Program-made: the position numbers and the translations under genes
Shown: in pieces, positions 25,961 to 34,032 of the stretch
How positions within the stretch are numbered: position 1 is the first letter of the stretch
Layout: each line of letters starts with the position of its first letter
Origin: an uncultured Lachnospiraceae bacterium
Lineage (GTDB): Bacteria; Bacillota; Clostridia; Lachnospirales; Lachnospiraceae
NCBI GenBank assembly: GCA_947575805.1
Contig: CANPOY010000004.1
Location: 1 to 64,000, forward strand
DNA length: 64,000 bases
Direction of reading: 5' to 3'
The notes under the pieces: model-generated
The model's input: the letters and a program-made list of their open reading frames with translations, nothing else
The model's database searches: none
Told to the model about the DNA's origin: nothing

Positions 25961-28030
25961 ATGGCGCTAATACATATTCTGGATTCGGAGACCATTGACA
26001 AGATCGCGGCCGGCGAGGTAGTGGAGCGTCCCTCCAGCGTGGTGAAGGAGCTGGTGGAAAATGCCATTGATGCCGGGGCATCTGCGGTCACCGTTGAAAT
26101 AAAGGACGGCGGAACCACGTTTATCCGCGTTACGGACAACGGCTGCGGTATGGAGCAGGAACAACTGCGAACGGCTTTTCTGCGCCACGCTACCAGCAAG
26201 ATTGCGTGTGCGGAGGATCTGACCCGCATTTCCAGTCTGGGGTTCCGAGGTGAGGCCTTATCCAGTATAGCGGCAGTGACAAAGACCGAAGTCATCACCA
26301 GGACGGCGGACAATGTCACGGGCAGCCGTATCCTCTTAGAGGGTGGACAGGAGTCTGTCTTCGAGGAGGTGGGTGCTCCGGAGGGCACTACCTTTATTGT
26401 ACGCAATCTTTTTTATAACACTCCCGTGCGGAGGAAATTCTTGAAGCAGCCTGCAACGGAGGGCGGCTACATAGCGGATCTGATGGAGCACCTTGCCCTT
26501 TCCAGGCCGGATATTTCCTTTAAGCTGGTTATGGGAAATCAGATGAAATTCCACACTTCCGGCCACGGTGACCTGCGGGAGGTGATTTACCGCCTTTACG
26601 GCAGGGATACGGCAAACGCCCTGGTGCCTGTTCAGTATGACCAGGATGGTGTCAGGATAGAAGGATATCTGGGCAAGCCGGCGCAGGTACGCTCCAACCG
26701 GAATTTTGAGATTTATTTTATCAACGGCAGGTATGTCCGCAGCAGTGTGGTAGCCAGAGCAGTGGAGGAGGGATATAAGGAATACCTTATGCAGCACAAA
26801 TTCCCTTTCTGCGTACTGCATATTACACTGGACACCGGCCGGGTGGACGTGAATGTACATCCTACCAAGATGGATGTGCGTTTTACCAATGCCATGGCTT
26901 TCAGTGCGCTGCTTTGCGGCGCCGTGAAATATTCGCTAATGCACCATGAAATGATTCCGGACGCGCTGCTGTCTACGGAGCGGGAGAGAAAGGCGGCGGA
27001 GAGGGCGGAGCGAACCCTGCAGCAAAAGGAGAGAGCACCGGAGCCCTTTGAGGTGCACCGGAGGGATGCTTACCGTGTCATGGAAGAGGCGAAATATGAG
27101 ATACGAGAGCCCAAAATGCAGGAATTTATTCAAAATCCCGTGTGGACTGAGGGGAAAAACGGTGAAAACAAGGCGGAAATGCAGGATAAATCAGCAAAAC
27201 CTGACAGAATCCACCTGAATATGACAGGAACGTCAGAAAATGGCGTGCAGAATATCCCCGAAATAAAGACGTCAAAAGACGAGGGTTCAGTGGAACCTTT
27301 TTTTACGGAAACCAGGGAAGTGGAGGAACCTCGTCCGGAAGCGGAGGGGAAATTGCCGCCACCGGAAAATAATCCGCCTGCCGCAGCGGCCGTGGCCCAG
27401 TCGGTGCAGCGTTCCCTCTTTGAGGATAAAATCCTGACGGAGGACAACCGCCGAAGATTTCGGATGATCGGGCAGGTTTTTGATACTTATTGGTTGATTG
27501 AATATGAGGACAGGCTGTTGATGATCGACCAGCATGCGGCACATGAAAAGGTAAATTACGAGCGGCTGATGAAGCAGTTTCGGGAGAAAAACGTGGTGTC
27601 CCAGTCTCTGATGCCGCCTGTTATCGTCAGCCTTTCCGCACAGGAGGAGACGGCGCTGAAAGACCATCTGGAGGTCTTTGAAAGTCTGGGTTTTGAGGCG
27701 GAAGCCTTCGGCGGCAGCGAATATGCCCTGCGTGGAGTGCCCATGGATCTCTATGGCTGCGGGGAGAGGGAGATGTTCCTCGAGGTGCTGGACCAGCTGG
27801 CGGACGGAGGGAACTTCGGTGATATTCGGGTAGTGGAGGAGAAGATTGCCTCCATGTCCTGCAAGGCGGCGGTAAAGGGCAATCATCGCTTAAGCACGGC
27901 GGAGGCGGAAGCTCTGATCAGTGAGCTTCTGACGCTGGAAAATCCCTATAACTGCCCCCATGGCAGGCCCACCGTTGTCTCCATGAGCAGGTCGGAGATG
28001 GACAGGAAGTTTAAGAGGATCGTACAATGA
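25961..28030 (+). CDS. mutL: DNA mismatch repair protein MutL with endonuclease motif
   Basis: A 689-residue MutL. The N-terminal GHKL ATPase shows IDKIAAGEVV, ENAIDAGA, DNGCGM and GFRGEAL. The linker (about 345-480) is charged and variable. The C-terminal domain contains DQHAAHEKVNYE, the metal-binding nick motif DQHA(X)2E(X)4E of MutL proteins in bacteria without MutH; this implies strand nicking by MutL itself. ATG 25961 follows AAAGGGG. It overlaps miaA by ATGA. Confidence 0.96.
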   Translation: MALIHILDSETIDKIAAGEVVERPSSVVKELVENAIDAGASAVTVEIKDGGTTFIRVTDNGCGMEQEQLRTAFLRHATSKIACAEDLTRISSLGFRGEALSSIAAVTKTEVITRTADNVTGSRILLEGGQESVFEEVGAPEGTTFIVRNLFYNTPVRRKFLKQPATEGGYIADLMEHLALSRPDISFKLVMGNQMKFHTSGHGDLREVIYRLYGRDTANALVPVQYDQDGVRIEGYLGKPAQVRSNRNFEIYFINGRYVRSSVVARAVEEGYKEYLMQHKFPFCVLHITLDTGRVDVNVHPTKMDVRFTNAMAFSALLCGAVKYSLMHHEMIPDALLSTERERKAAERAERTLQQKERAPEPFEVHRRDAYRVMEEAKYEIREPKMQEFIQNPVWTEGKNGENKAEMQDKSAKPDRIHLNMTGTSENGVQNIPEIKTSKDEGSVEPFFTETREVEEPRPEAEGKLPPPENNPPAAAAVAQSVQRSLFEDKILTEDNRRRFRMIGQVFDTYWLIEYEDRLLMIDQHAAHEKVNYERLMKQFREKNVVSQSLMPPVIVSLSAQEETALKDHLEVFESLGFEAEAFGGSEYALRGVPMDLYGCGEREMFLEVLDQLADGGNFGDIRVVEEKIASMSCKAAVKGNHRLSTAEAEALISELLTLENPYNCPHGRPTVVSMSRSEMDRKFKRIVQ

Positions 28031-28992
28031 ATATCGACATATCGGCAGACAGGCAGCCCCTGATCGTGCTGACGGGGCCTACGGCAGTGGGCAAGACCAG
28101 GCTTTCTCTTGCGCTGGCCGGGGCGGTGGGCGGAGAAATCGTCTCGGCGGACTCCATGCAGGTGTACCGCCATATGGACATTGGCACCGCCAAGATTAAG
28201 CGGGAGGAAATGCAGGGAATCCCCCATCACATGATTGATATACTGGATCCCCGGGAAGCCTTTAATGTGGCGCTGTTTCAGGAAGGGTGCCTGAAATGTA
28301 TGGAAGGGATTTACGAAAGGGGACACATCCCGGTGGTTACGGGAGGCACGGGCTTTTATATTCAGGCCCTTTTGAAAAGGGTGGATTTCACCGAGGAGCA
28401 AGAGGATCGGCTATACCGGGAGGGGCTGGAGCGTCTGGCGGCCGAGAAGGGTCCGGAGGCTCTTCATGTCCTGCTGCAGGAAGCAGATCCGGCAGCGGCG
28501 GCGGAAATTCATGCCAACAACATCAAGCGTATTGTCCGGGCGCTGGAATTCCACCATCTGACCGGCGGGCGCATTTCGGATCATAATCGCCGGGAGAAGG
28601 AAAAGGATAGCGCTTACAATTCCTGCTATTTTGTGTTGAATGACCGCAGGGAACAGCTTTACGCCGGCATTGACCGCAGGGTGGATGAAATGATGGAGAA
28701 AGGGCTGACGGAGGAGGTAGAGCGGCTGCGGGATATGGGTTGCCGACGGGGGATGGTATCCATGCAGGGTCTGGGCTACAAGGAGATTTTTGCCTGGCTG
28801 GAGGGAGAGATTACTCTGGAGGAGGCGGTAGAGATCTTAAAGCGGGATACCAGGCACTTTGCCAAAAGACAGCTTACCTGGTTTCGCCGGGAGAGGGACG
28901 TGATCTGGATCAACAAGTACGAATTTGATTATCAGGAAGAACGGATGCTGCAGTTCATGCTGGATGAGCTGGCAAAGAAGCAGATCATATAG
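28027..28992 (+). CDS. miaA: tRNA dimethylallyltransferase MiaA
   Basis: A 321-residue enzyme that adds dimethylallyl to A37 of tRNAs reading U-starting codons, making the substrate of MiaB. Motifs: P-loop GPTAVGKTRLS (17-27), SADSMQVYRHMDIGTAK (~40), DILDP, VVTGGTGFYIQALL (~103) and RDTRHFAKRQLTWFRR (~277). The start overlaps the mutL stop (ATGA). No hfq follows, although hfq often does in Firmicutes. Confidence 0.96.
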   Translation: MNIDISADRQPLIVLTGPTAVGKTRLSLALAGAVGGEIVSADSMQVYRHMDIGTAKIKREEMQGIPHHMIDILDPREAFNVALFQEGCLKCMEGIYERGHIPVVTGGTGFYIQALLKRVDFTEEQEDRLYREGLERLAAEKGPEALHVLLQEADPAAAAEIHANNIKRIVRALEFHHLTGGRISDHNRREKEKDSAYNSCYFVLNDRREQLYAGIDRRVDEMMEKGLTEEVERLRDMGCRRGMVSMQGLGYKEIFAWLEGEITLEEAVEILKRDTRHFAKRQLTWFRRERDVIWINKYEFDYQEERMLQFMLDELAKKQII

Positions 28993-29014
28993 ACATGGAG
29001 GTTAGCGGGAAAAT

Positions 29015-30367
29015 ATGGATTACTTAGAGGAAATGTATGCCCGGATAGGCATCGGAAAACAGGTGTATGAATACGGTGAAGCCGTTTCGGAAAGACTTGC
29101 TTCCAGATTCAGGATAATTGACAGGATTGCGGAGTACAACCAGATGAAGGTGATCAGCGCCATGCAGGACTGCCGGGTCAGTGAGGCCTGTATGCTGGGA
29201 ACCACCGGCTACGGATACAATGATCTGGGCAGAGATACCCTGGAAGCGGTGTATGCCAGGATTTTTCACACCGAGGACGCTTTGGTGCGGCCGCAGATTA
29301 CCTGTGGAACCCATGCTCTGGCCCTGGCCCTGATGAGCAATCTACGGCCGGGGGACGAGCTGCTTTCCCCTGTGGGTAAACCCTATGACACACTGGAAGA
29401 GGTCATAGGCATCCGGCCTTCAAAGGGCTCCCTTGCGGAATATGGGATTACCTACCGCCAGGTGGATCTGCTGCCGGACGGCAGCTTTGACTATGAAAAT
29501 ATAAGGGCTGCCCTGAATGAACGTACAAAACTGGTGACCATCCAGCGTTCCAAGGGCTATCAGACCAGGCCCACCCTGTCCGTGAAGCGGATCGGAGAGC
29601 TGATCGCCTTTATCAAGGGGATCAGGCCGGAGGTAATCTGCATGGTGGACAACTGCTACGGCGAGTTTGTGGAGATCATAGAGCCAGGTGATGTGGGGGC
29701 GGATATGACGGTTGGCTCCCTGATCAAGAATCCGGGGGGCGGCCTGGCGCCTATCGGCGGCTATATTGCGGGGAGGAAGGACTGCGTGGAGAACGCCGCC
29801 TTCCGTCTGACATCCCCCGGGCTGGGAAAAGAGGTGGGTGCTTCGCTGGGAGTCTTAAAGGACTTTTATCAGGGTCTTTTCCTGGCGCCCGCGGTGACGG
29901 CTTCCGCCCTGAAGGGAGCCGTTTTCGCAGCAAATCTGTATGAGCCTTTGGGCTTTGGTGTGGTGCCGGATGGCAGGGAGAGCCGTCATGACATTATCCA
30001 GGCCATTACCTTCGGCACGCCGGAGGGAGTCATTGCTTTCTGCCAGGGCATTCAGGCGGCGGCCCCTGTGGATAGTCATGTGACGCCGGAGCCCTGGGAC
30101 ATGCCCGGATACGATGCAAAAGTCATTATGGCGGCAGGGGCCTTTGTATCCGGATCATCCATTGAGCTTTCCGCTGACGGTCCCATGAAACCTCCCTATG
30201 CAGTATATTTCCAGGGCGGCCTGACCTGGTTTCACGCCAGACTGGGCATACTGAAGTCCCTGCAAACCCTGGTGGACCGGAAAATCGTGTCAGCCGCGCA
30301 GCTTTGCGCTGCCGCATCCGATCCGGAAACCCGGTGTAGCGTACCTGTCGAAAAAGATAAAAATTAA
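29015..30367 (+). CDS. PLP-dependent methionine gamma-lyase-like protein (YnbB / aluminium-resistance family)
   Basis: A 450-residue fold type I PLP enzyme of the YnbB family, long labelled aluminium resistance protein. The PLP lysine is in GSLIKNPGGGLAPIGGYIAGR (about 237). The aspartate for the ring nitrogen is in MVDNCYGEF (~210), and the N-terminal TTGYGYND loop is conserved. ATG 29015 follows ATGGAGG. It sits 22 bp after miaA, as in many Firmicutes. The true substrate is not established by sequence. Confidence 0.85.
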   Translation: MDYLEEMYARIGIGKQVYEYGEAVSERLASRFRIIDRIAEYNQMKVISAMQDCRVSEACMLGTTGYGYNDLGRDTLEAVYARIFHTEDALVRPQITCGTHALALALMSNLRPGDELLSPVGKPYDTLEEVIGIRPSKGSLAEYGITYRQVDLLPDGSFDYENIRAALNERTKLVTIQRSKGYQTRPTLSVKRIGELIAFIKGIRPEVICMVDNCYGEFVEIIEPGDVGADMTVGSLIKNPGGGLAPIGGYIAGRKDCVENAAFRLTSPGLGKEVGASLGVLKDFYQGLFLAPAVTASALKGAVFAANLYEPLGFGVVPDGRESRHDIIQAITFGTPEGVIAFCQGIQAAAPVDSHVTPEPWDMPGYDAKVIMAAGAFVSGSSIELSADGPMKPPYAVYFQGGLTWFHARLGILKSLQTLVDRKIVSAAQLCAAASDPETRCSVPVEKDKN

Positions 30368-30381
30368 TTATTTGATTTTTG

Positions 30382-30410
30382 TATACAGTTTTTTCATTTT
30401 ATGGTAGAAT
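30382..30410 (+). promoter_or_regulatory. Promoter ahead of the DUF4321-radC-mre-min operon
   Basis: TATACA (30382-30387) and TAGAAT (30405-30410) are spaced 17 bp, in an AT-rich stretch right after ynbB. It would serve the run of same-strand genes to about 41.28 kb. Confidence 0.5.
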
Positions 30411-30507
30411 AAACCTTAATGTGAAGTCTTCCTTCCCTTCGCACGGGCAGCGGCGGGCAGGATACATCTCAGGACAGAAAGTACGAAAGAAAGGCGAGGA
30501 TACATCT

Positions 30508-30747
30508 TTGAGAAAAGGAAACTGGCTACCGGTGCTGCTTGTGCTGATCGGATTTGTCGTAGGACGGTTTATCGGATCTTACTTTGAAGGCACCTTTTTA
30601 AATTACGGGCAGTCCTTCGGGCTGAGCTCCCCCATTATTCTTGACCTTGGATTCTTTGTCCTGACCTTTGGACTGACGATCCACATTACTATCGCAAGCG
30701 TCATCGGCGTCGTCATAGCGCTGGTGGTATATCGCTTTATCCGTTGA
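30508..30747 (+). CDS. DUF4321 small membrane protein
   Basis: A 79-residue protein starting with TTG 30508 (LRKGNWLPVLLVLIGFVVG). Two hydrophobic segments (about 7-22 and 48-72) flank a short outside loop. It matches the DUF4321 family by length and pattern. The function is unknown. A longer reading from 30379 would run through the promoter, so it is not used. It is 48 bp ahead of radC and the mre genes, so a role near the wall-synthesis apparatus is possible. Confidence 0.7.
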   Translation: MRKGNWLPVLLVLIGFVVGRFIGSYFEGTFLNYGQSFGLSSPIILDLGFFVLTFGLTIHITIASVIGVVIALVVYRFIR

Positions 30748-30795
30748 GGAGCGGGACTTCGCAGAGCCGCGGACGAGAAGGTAGAAGGAGCATAA

Positions 30796-31494
30796 ATGCC
30801 CGGGAAAAAGGCAAATATCACCCAGGAACTTCCCTATGAGAGATTCCTGCGCTTCGGACCGGAGAATCTGACAGAGGCAGAGCTTCTGGCGATCATTATC
30901 AGGACCGGTACGAAGGAAAAAAACGCAGTCCAGCTGGCGGAACAGGTGCTGCAGCTGGCAAAATATCCCAAGGAGGGCCTGCTTGGTCTCCATGACGTAA
31001 GCCTGGAGAAGCTTGAAAGCATCAAGGGCATCGGCCGTGTGAAGGCTGTTAAGCTGAAGAGTATTGCGGAGCTGTCTGTGCGCATGAGCGCCGCCAGCGC
31101 CAGAAGCGGGACAAGCTTTACCAGTTCCGGCCAGGTGGCCGCATATTTCATGGAAAGTCTTCGCCACAGGGATACAGAATGCGTCCTGCTGGCCAGTCTG
31201 GATGCCAAAGGGCAGCTGATCCGGGAAAAGAAGCTGTCGGAAGGCAGCGCCAGGATGGCACTGATCTCTCCCAGAGAAATCTTTCTGGAGGCGCTGGAGG
31301 CCAGGGCGGTGAATATTCTGCTGGTACACAATCATCCAAGCGGAGATCCTACACCCAGCAGGAGTGATCTGGAGCTTACGGCCAATGTCAAAGAGCTTGG
31401 GGATAAAATGGACATTCCGCTGCTGGACCATATCGTGATCGGAGATAACCGATATTGCAGCTTCCGGGAGTCCTCCTGGTTCGAAGGAGGATAA
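30796..31494 (+). CDS. radC: RadC-family JAB/MPN protein
   Basis: A 232-residue RadC family protein. Residues ~1-95 hold a UPF0758 N-terminal unit with a helix-hairpin-helix (LESIKGIGRVKAVKLKSIAEL). The metalloprotease-like domain follows, with LLVHNHPSGDPTPSRSD (HxHPSGD...D metal site, about 175-190). RadC is kept next to mreB in many bacteria. Despite the name, a DNA repair role is poorly supported. ATG 30796 follows AGAAGGAG. Confidence 0.93.
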   Translation: MPGKKANITQELPYERFLRFGPENLTEAELLAIIIRTGTKEKNAVQLAEQVLQLAKYPKEGLLGLHDVSLEKLESIKGIGRVKAVKLKSIAELSVRMSAASARSGTSFTSSGQVAAYFMESLRHRDTECVLLASLDAKGQLIREKKLSEGSARMALISPREIFLEALEARAVNILLVHNHPSGDPTPSRSDLELTANVKELGDKMDIPLLDHIVIGDNRYCSFRESSWFEGG

Positions 31495-31546
31495 GCGGTG
31501 ATTCCTATCTGAATTGAACAGTTACGACAAGAAAGGGGTTGTCATT

Positions 31547-32557
31547 TTGGCAAACAACGCATTTGGTATTGATCTCGGCACCAATAACATTAAAATTTAC
31601 AGCAGGAGCGACGACAGTGTTCTGGTTGAAAAGAACATGATCGCCATTGAGAACAAGAACACGCTTTTTGCGTACGGGGATTCCGCTTTTGAAATGTATG
31701 AGAAAGCACCCGGAAATATTCACATATCTTATCCGCTGTCCAACGGCGTCATTGCGGATATTAAGAATATGGAGACCCTGGTCCGCTACTTTGTGACGGA
31801 TCTGCAGAAAGGGAACAGCAAGCCTGCTGACTTCTATATCGCTGTACCCACGGATGTGACAGAAGTGGAGAAAAGGGCCTTTTATGATCTGGTAAAGGAT
31901 GCCGGCGTAAAGGCCAGGCGCATTATGGTGGTGGAAAAAGCGGTAGCAGACGGGCTGGGGCTGGAGATTGACGTCAAGAATTCCCAGGGCGTGCTGGTGG
32001 TCAACGTAGGTTATGAGACCACGGAGATTTCTATTCTCTCTCTGGGGGGCATCGTCTTAAGCCGTCTGATTAAAACGGGAGGACTGCGGTTTGACGAGGC
32101 GATCCGTGCCGCAGTCAGGAAGGAATTCAGCCTGATTATCGGTGGGAAAACGGCGGAATCCGTAAAGATCTCTTTGAAGGAGCTGGACGAGAACGGCACA
32201 GGGGCTGTGGTTTACGGCAGAGACATCGTGACGGGGCTTCCCGTGGAGCGGGAGATTCCCACAAAGCTGGTAGACGACTGCCTTGAGGAGCATTTCAATA
32301 CCATCATTGACAATGTGAAGGTAATTCTGGAGCGGACGCCCCCTGAGCTGGCCGCAGACATTTACCGCCACGGGATCTTCCTCACCGGAGGAGCTTCCCA
32401 GGTGAACCATCTGGCAGAAAGAATGGCGGTAGGCACAGGGTTGAAGGTAAATGTGGCAGAAAATCCTTCCACCAGCGTTGTCATGGGTCTTGCCAAGATC
32501 ATTAAGGACGACAACTATAAATCCGTAGCTTATGCGATCGAAGGGATGAGTAAATGA
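31547..32557 (+). CDS. mreB: Rod-shape actin homologue MreB
   Basis: A 336-residue actin-fold ATPase that forms membrane-bound filaments guiding side-wall synthesis. TTG 31547 (LANNAFGIDLGTNN) is chosen because AAAGGGG lies 8 bp ahead; a TTG at 31514 is in frame without a site. Motifs are phosphate 1 GIDLGTNNIKIY, connect 1 VEKAVADGLGL, phosphate 2 VVNVGYETTEIS and adenosine FLTGGASQV. It overlaps mreC by ATGA. Confidence 0.95.
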   Translation: MANNAFGIDLGTNNIKIYSRSDDSVLVEKNMIAIENKNTLFAYGDSAFEMYEKAPGNIHISYPLSNGVIADIKNMETLVRYFVTDLQKGNSKPADFYIAVPTDVTEVEKRAFYDLVKDAGVKARRIMVVEKAVADGLGLEIDVKNSQGVLVVNVGYETTEISILSLGGIVLSRLIKTGGLRFDEAIRAAVRKEFSLIIGGKTAESVKISLKELDENGTGAVVYGRDIVTGLPVEREIPTKLVDDCLEEHFNTIIDNVKVILERTPPELAADIYRHGIFLTGGASQVNHLAERMAVGTGLKVNVAENPSTSVVMGLAKIIKDDNYKSVAYAIEGMSK

Positions 32558-33423
32558 GCCCAGTAATAAAAAGAAAAGGGGAGAGATTTACTTTGCCGAG
32601 TAAATATCTCCTTTTAATTTTAACTATTCTGTGTACCCTGCTGATGCTGATTACCTTTGGAACCGATGTGTTCAACAGACCGCTGAATACGGTGGTCGGG
32701 TACGTGGTGGTGCCTTTTCAGCAGGGGATCGGAAAGCTGGGAGGCTGGATCTCCAAACGCTCAGAGGAGCTGGTACAGATCCGCTCGCTTCTGGAAGAGA
32801 ATGCCCGGCTGAAGGCGGAGGTTGCCGCCCTGACGGAGGAGAATATTCAGCTTCAGCAGGATAAATACGAATTAAACAGCCTGCGTGAGCTGATTGACCT
32901 GGATGAACAGTACGGACATTACAACAAGGTAGGGGCCCGCATCATCGGCAGGGATACCGGGAACTGGTATTCCTCCTTTGTGATCGATAAGGGCGGTGAC
33001 GACGGGCTGGCTGTGGATATGAACGTGATCGCGGAGGGAGGCCTGGTGGGCCGGATCACGTCAGTTGGCCCCAACTGGGCAAGGGTAACCTCCATTATCT
33101 CGGACAACAGTTATGTCAGCGGCATGACCCTTTCCACCGAGGACAACATGATGGTTTCCGGGGATCTGCAGCTGATGGCAGACAACTGTATCAGCTTCAG
33201 CCAGCTGGTGGACAGCAAAAACCTGGTGGTAGAGGGGGACAAGGTGGTAACCTCCAATATCAGTGACAAATTTCTTCCCAATATCCTGATCGGATATATC
33301 AGCTCTATAGAAAAGGATGCCAATAACCTGACTAAATCCGGACTGATAACTCCGGCGGTGGATTTTGAGCACCTGGGGGAGGTGCTGGTCATCACGGATC
33401 TGAAGCAGAGCTCTGCGGGCTAG
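32554..33423 (+). CDS. mreC: Rod-shape protein MreC
   Basis: A 289-residue protein with one membrane segment (about 18-38), a coiled coil (about 65-110, LLEENARLKAEVAALTEENIQLQQ) and the outside beta domain with GLVGRITSVGPNWARVTSI. It links MreB to the wall-synthesis enzymes. The start overlaps mreB by ATGA. Confidence 0.94.
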   Translation: MSPVIKRKGERFTLPSKYLLLILTILCTLLMLITFGTDVFNRPLNTVVGYVVVPFQQGIGKLGGWISKRSEELVQIRSLLEENARLKAEVAALTEENIQLQQDKYELNSLRELIDLDEQYGHYNKVGARIIGRDTGNWYSSFVIDKGGDDGLAVDMNVIAEGGLVGRITSVGPNWARVTSIISDNSYVSGMTLSTEDNMMVSGDLQLMADNCISFSQLVDSKNLVVEGDKVVTSNISDKFLPNILIGYISSIEKDANNLTKSGLITPAVDFEHLGEVLVITDLKQSSAG

Positions 33424-33513
33424 CGTGAAAAGTATTTCTAACCGCTCACAGCAGAGGCCGTTTCGCGGAGGAGTACTAAGTTCCACGCCGGAAAATGGAC
33501 GAAAGGAGGCCGC

Positions 33514-34032
33514 ATGCTCAGAAAATTAATAGTGACGCTATTCGTGATTTTCAGCTTTATCCTGCAGTGCAGTGTATTCAGCCATATTGCTTTTGCCGGA
33601 ATCATTCCCAATATGATGATCATTCTGACGGCTTCCTTCGGCTTTATGAGAGGGGAAAAGGAGGGGCTTGTCATCGGATTTTTCTGCGGGCTGTTAAACG
33701 ATATTTTCTTCGGAAGCTTTTTAGGGTTTTATGCTTTGGTTCTGATGTACATAGGCTATCTGAACGGCAAATTCAGCCGCATATTTTATCCGGAAGATAT
33801 TAAGCTGCCCATGGCGCTGATCGTTACCAGCGATCTGTCCTATGGCACGCTCTGCTATATCCTTTTGTTCATGCTTCGGGGGAAGTTTCAGTTTGCATAT
33901 TATTTCTCCCATGTGATCCTGCCGGAGGTGCTGTACACTGTTGTGGTTACACTGTTCCTTTATCCTCTTGTTTTAAAGTTGAACGAGAAGCTGGAGGCCC
34001 GGGAAAAAAGGAGGGCACAGAAATATGTTTGA
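33514..34032 (+). CDS. mreD: Rod-shape protein MreD
   Basis: A 172-residue inner membrane protein with about five hydrophobic segments and the conserved GFFCGLLNDIFFGSFLGFYAL region (about 53-73). ATG 33514 follows GGAGG. It overlaps the PBP gene by 8 bp. Confidence 0.92.
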   Translation: MLRKLIVTLFVIFSFILQCSVFSHIAFAGIIPNMMIILTASFGFMRGEKEGLVIGFFCGLLNDIFFGSFLGFYALVLMYIGYLNGKFSRIFYPEDIKLPMALIVTSDLSYGTLCYILLFMLRGKFQFAYYFSHVILPEVLYTVVVTLFLYPLVLKLNEKLEAREKRRAQKYV

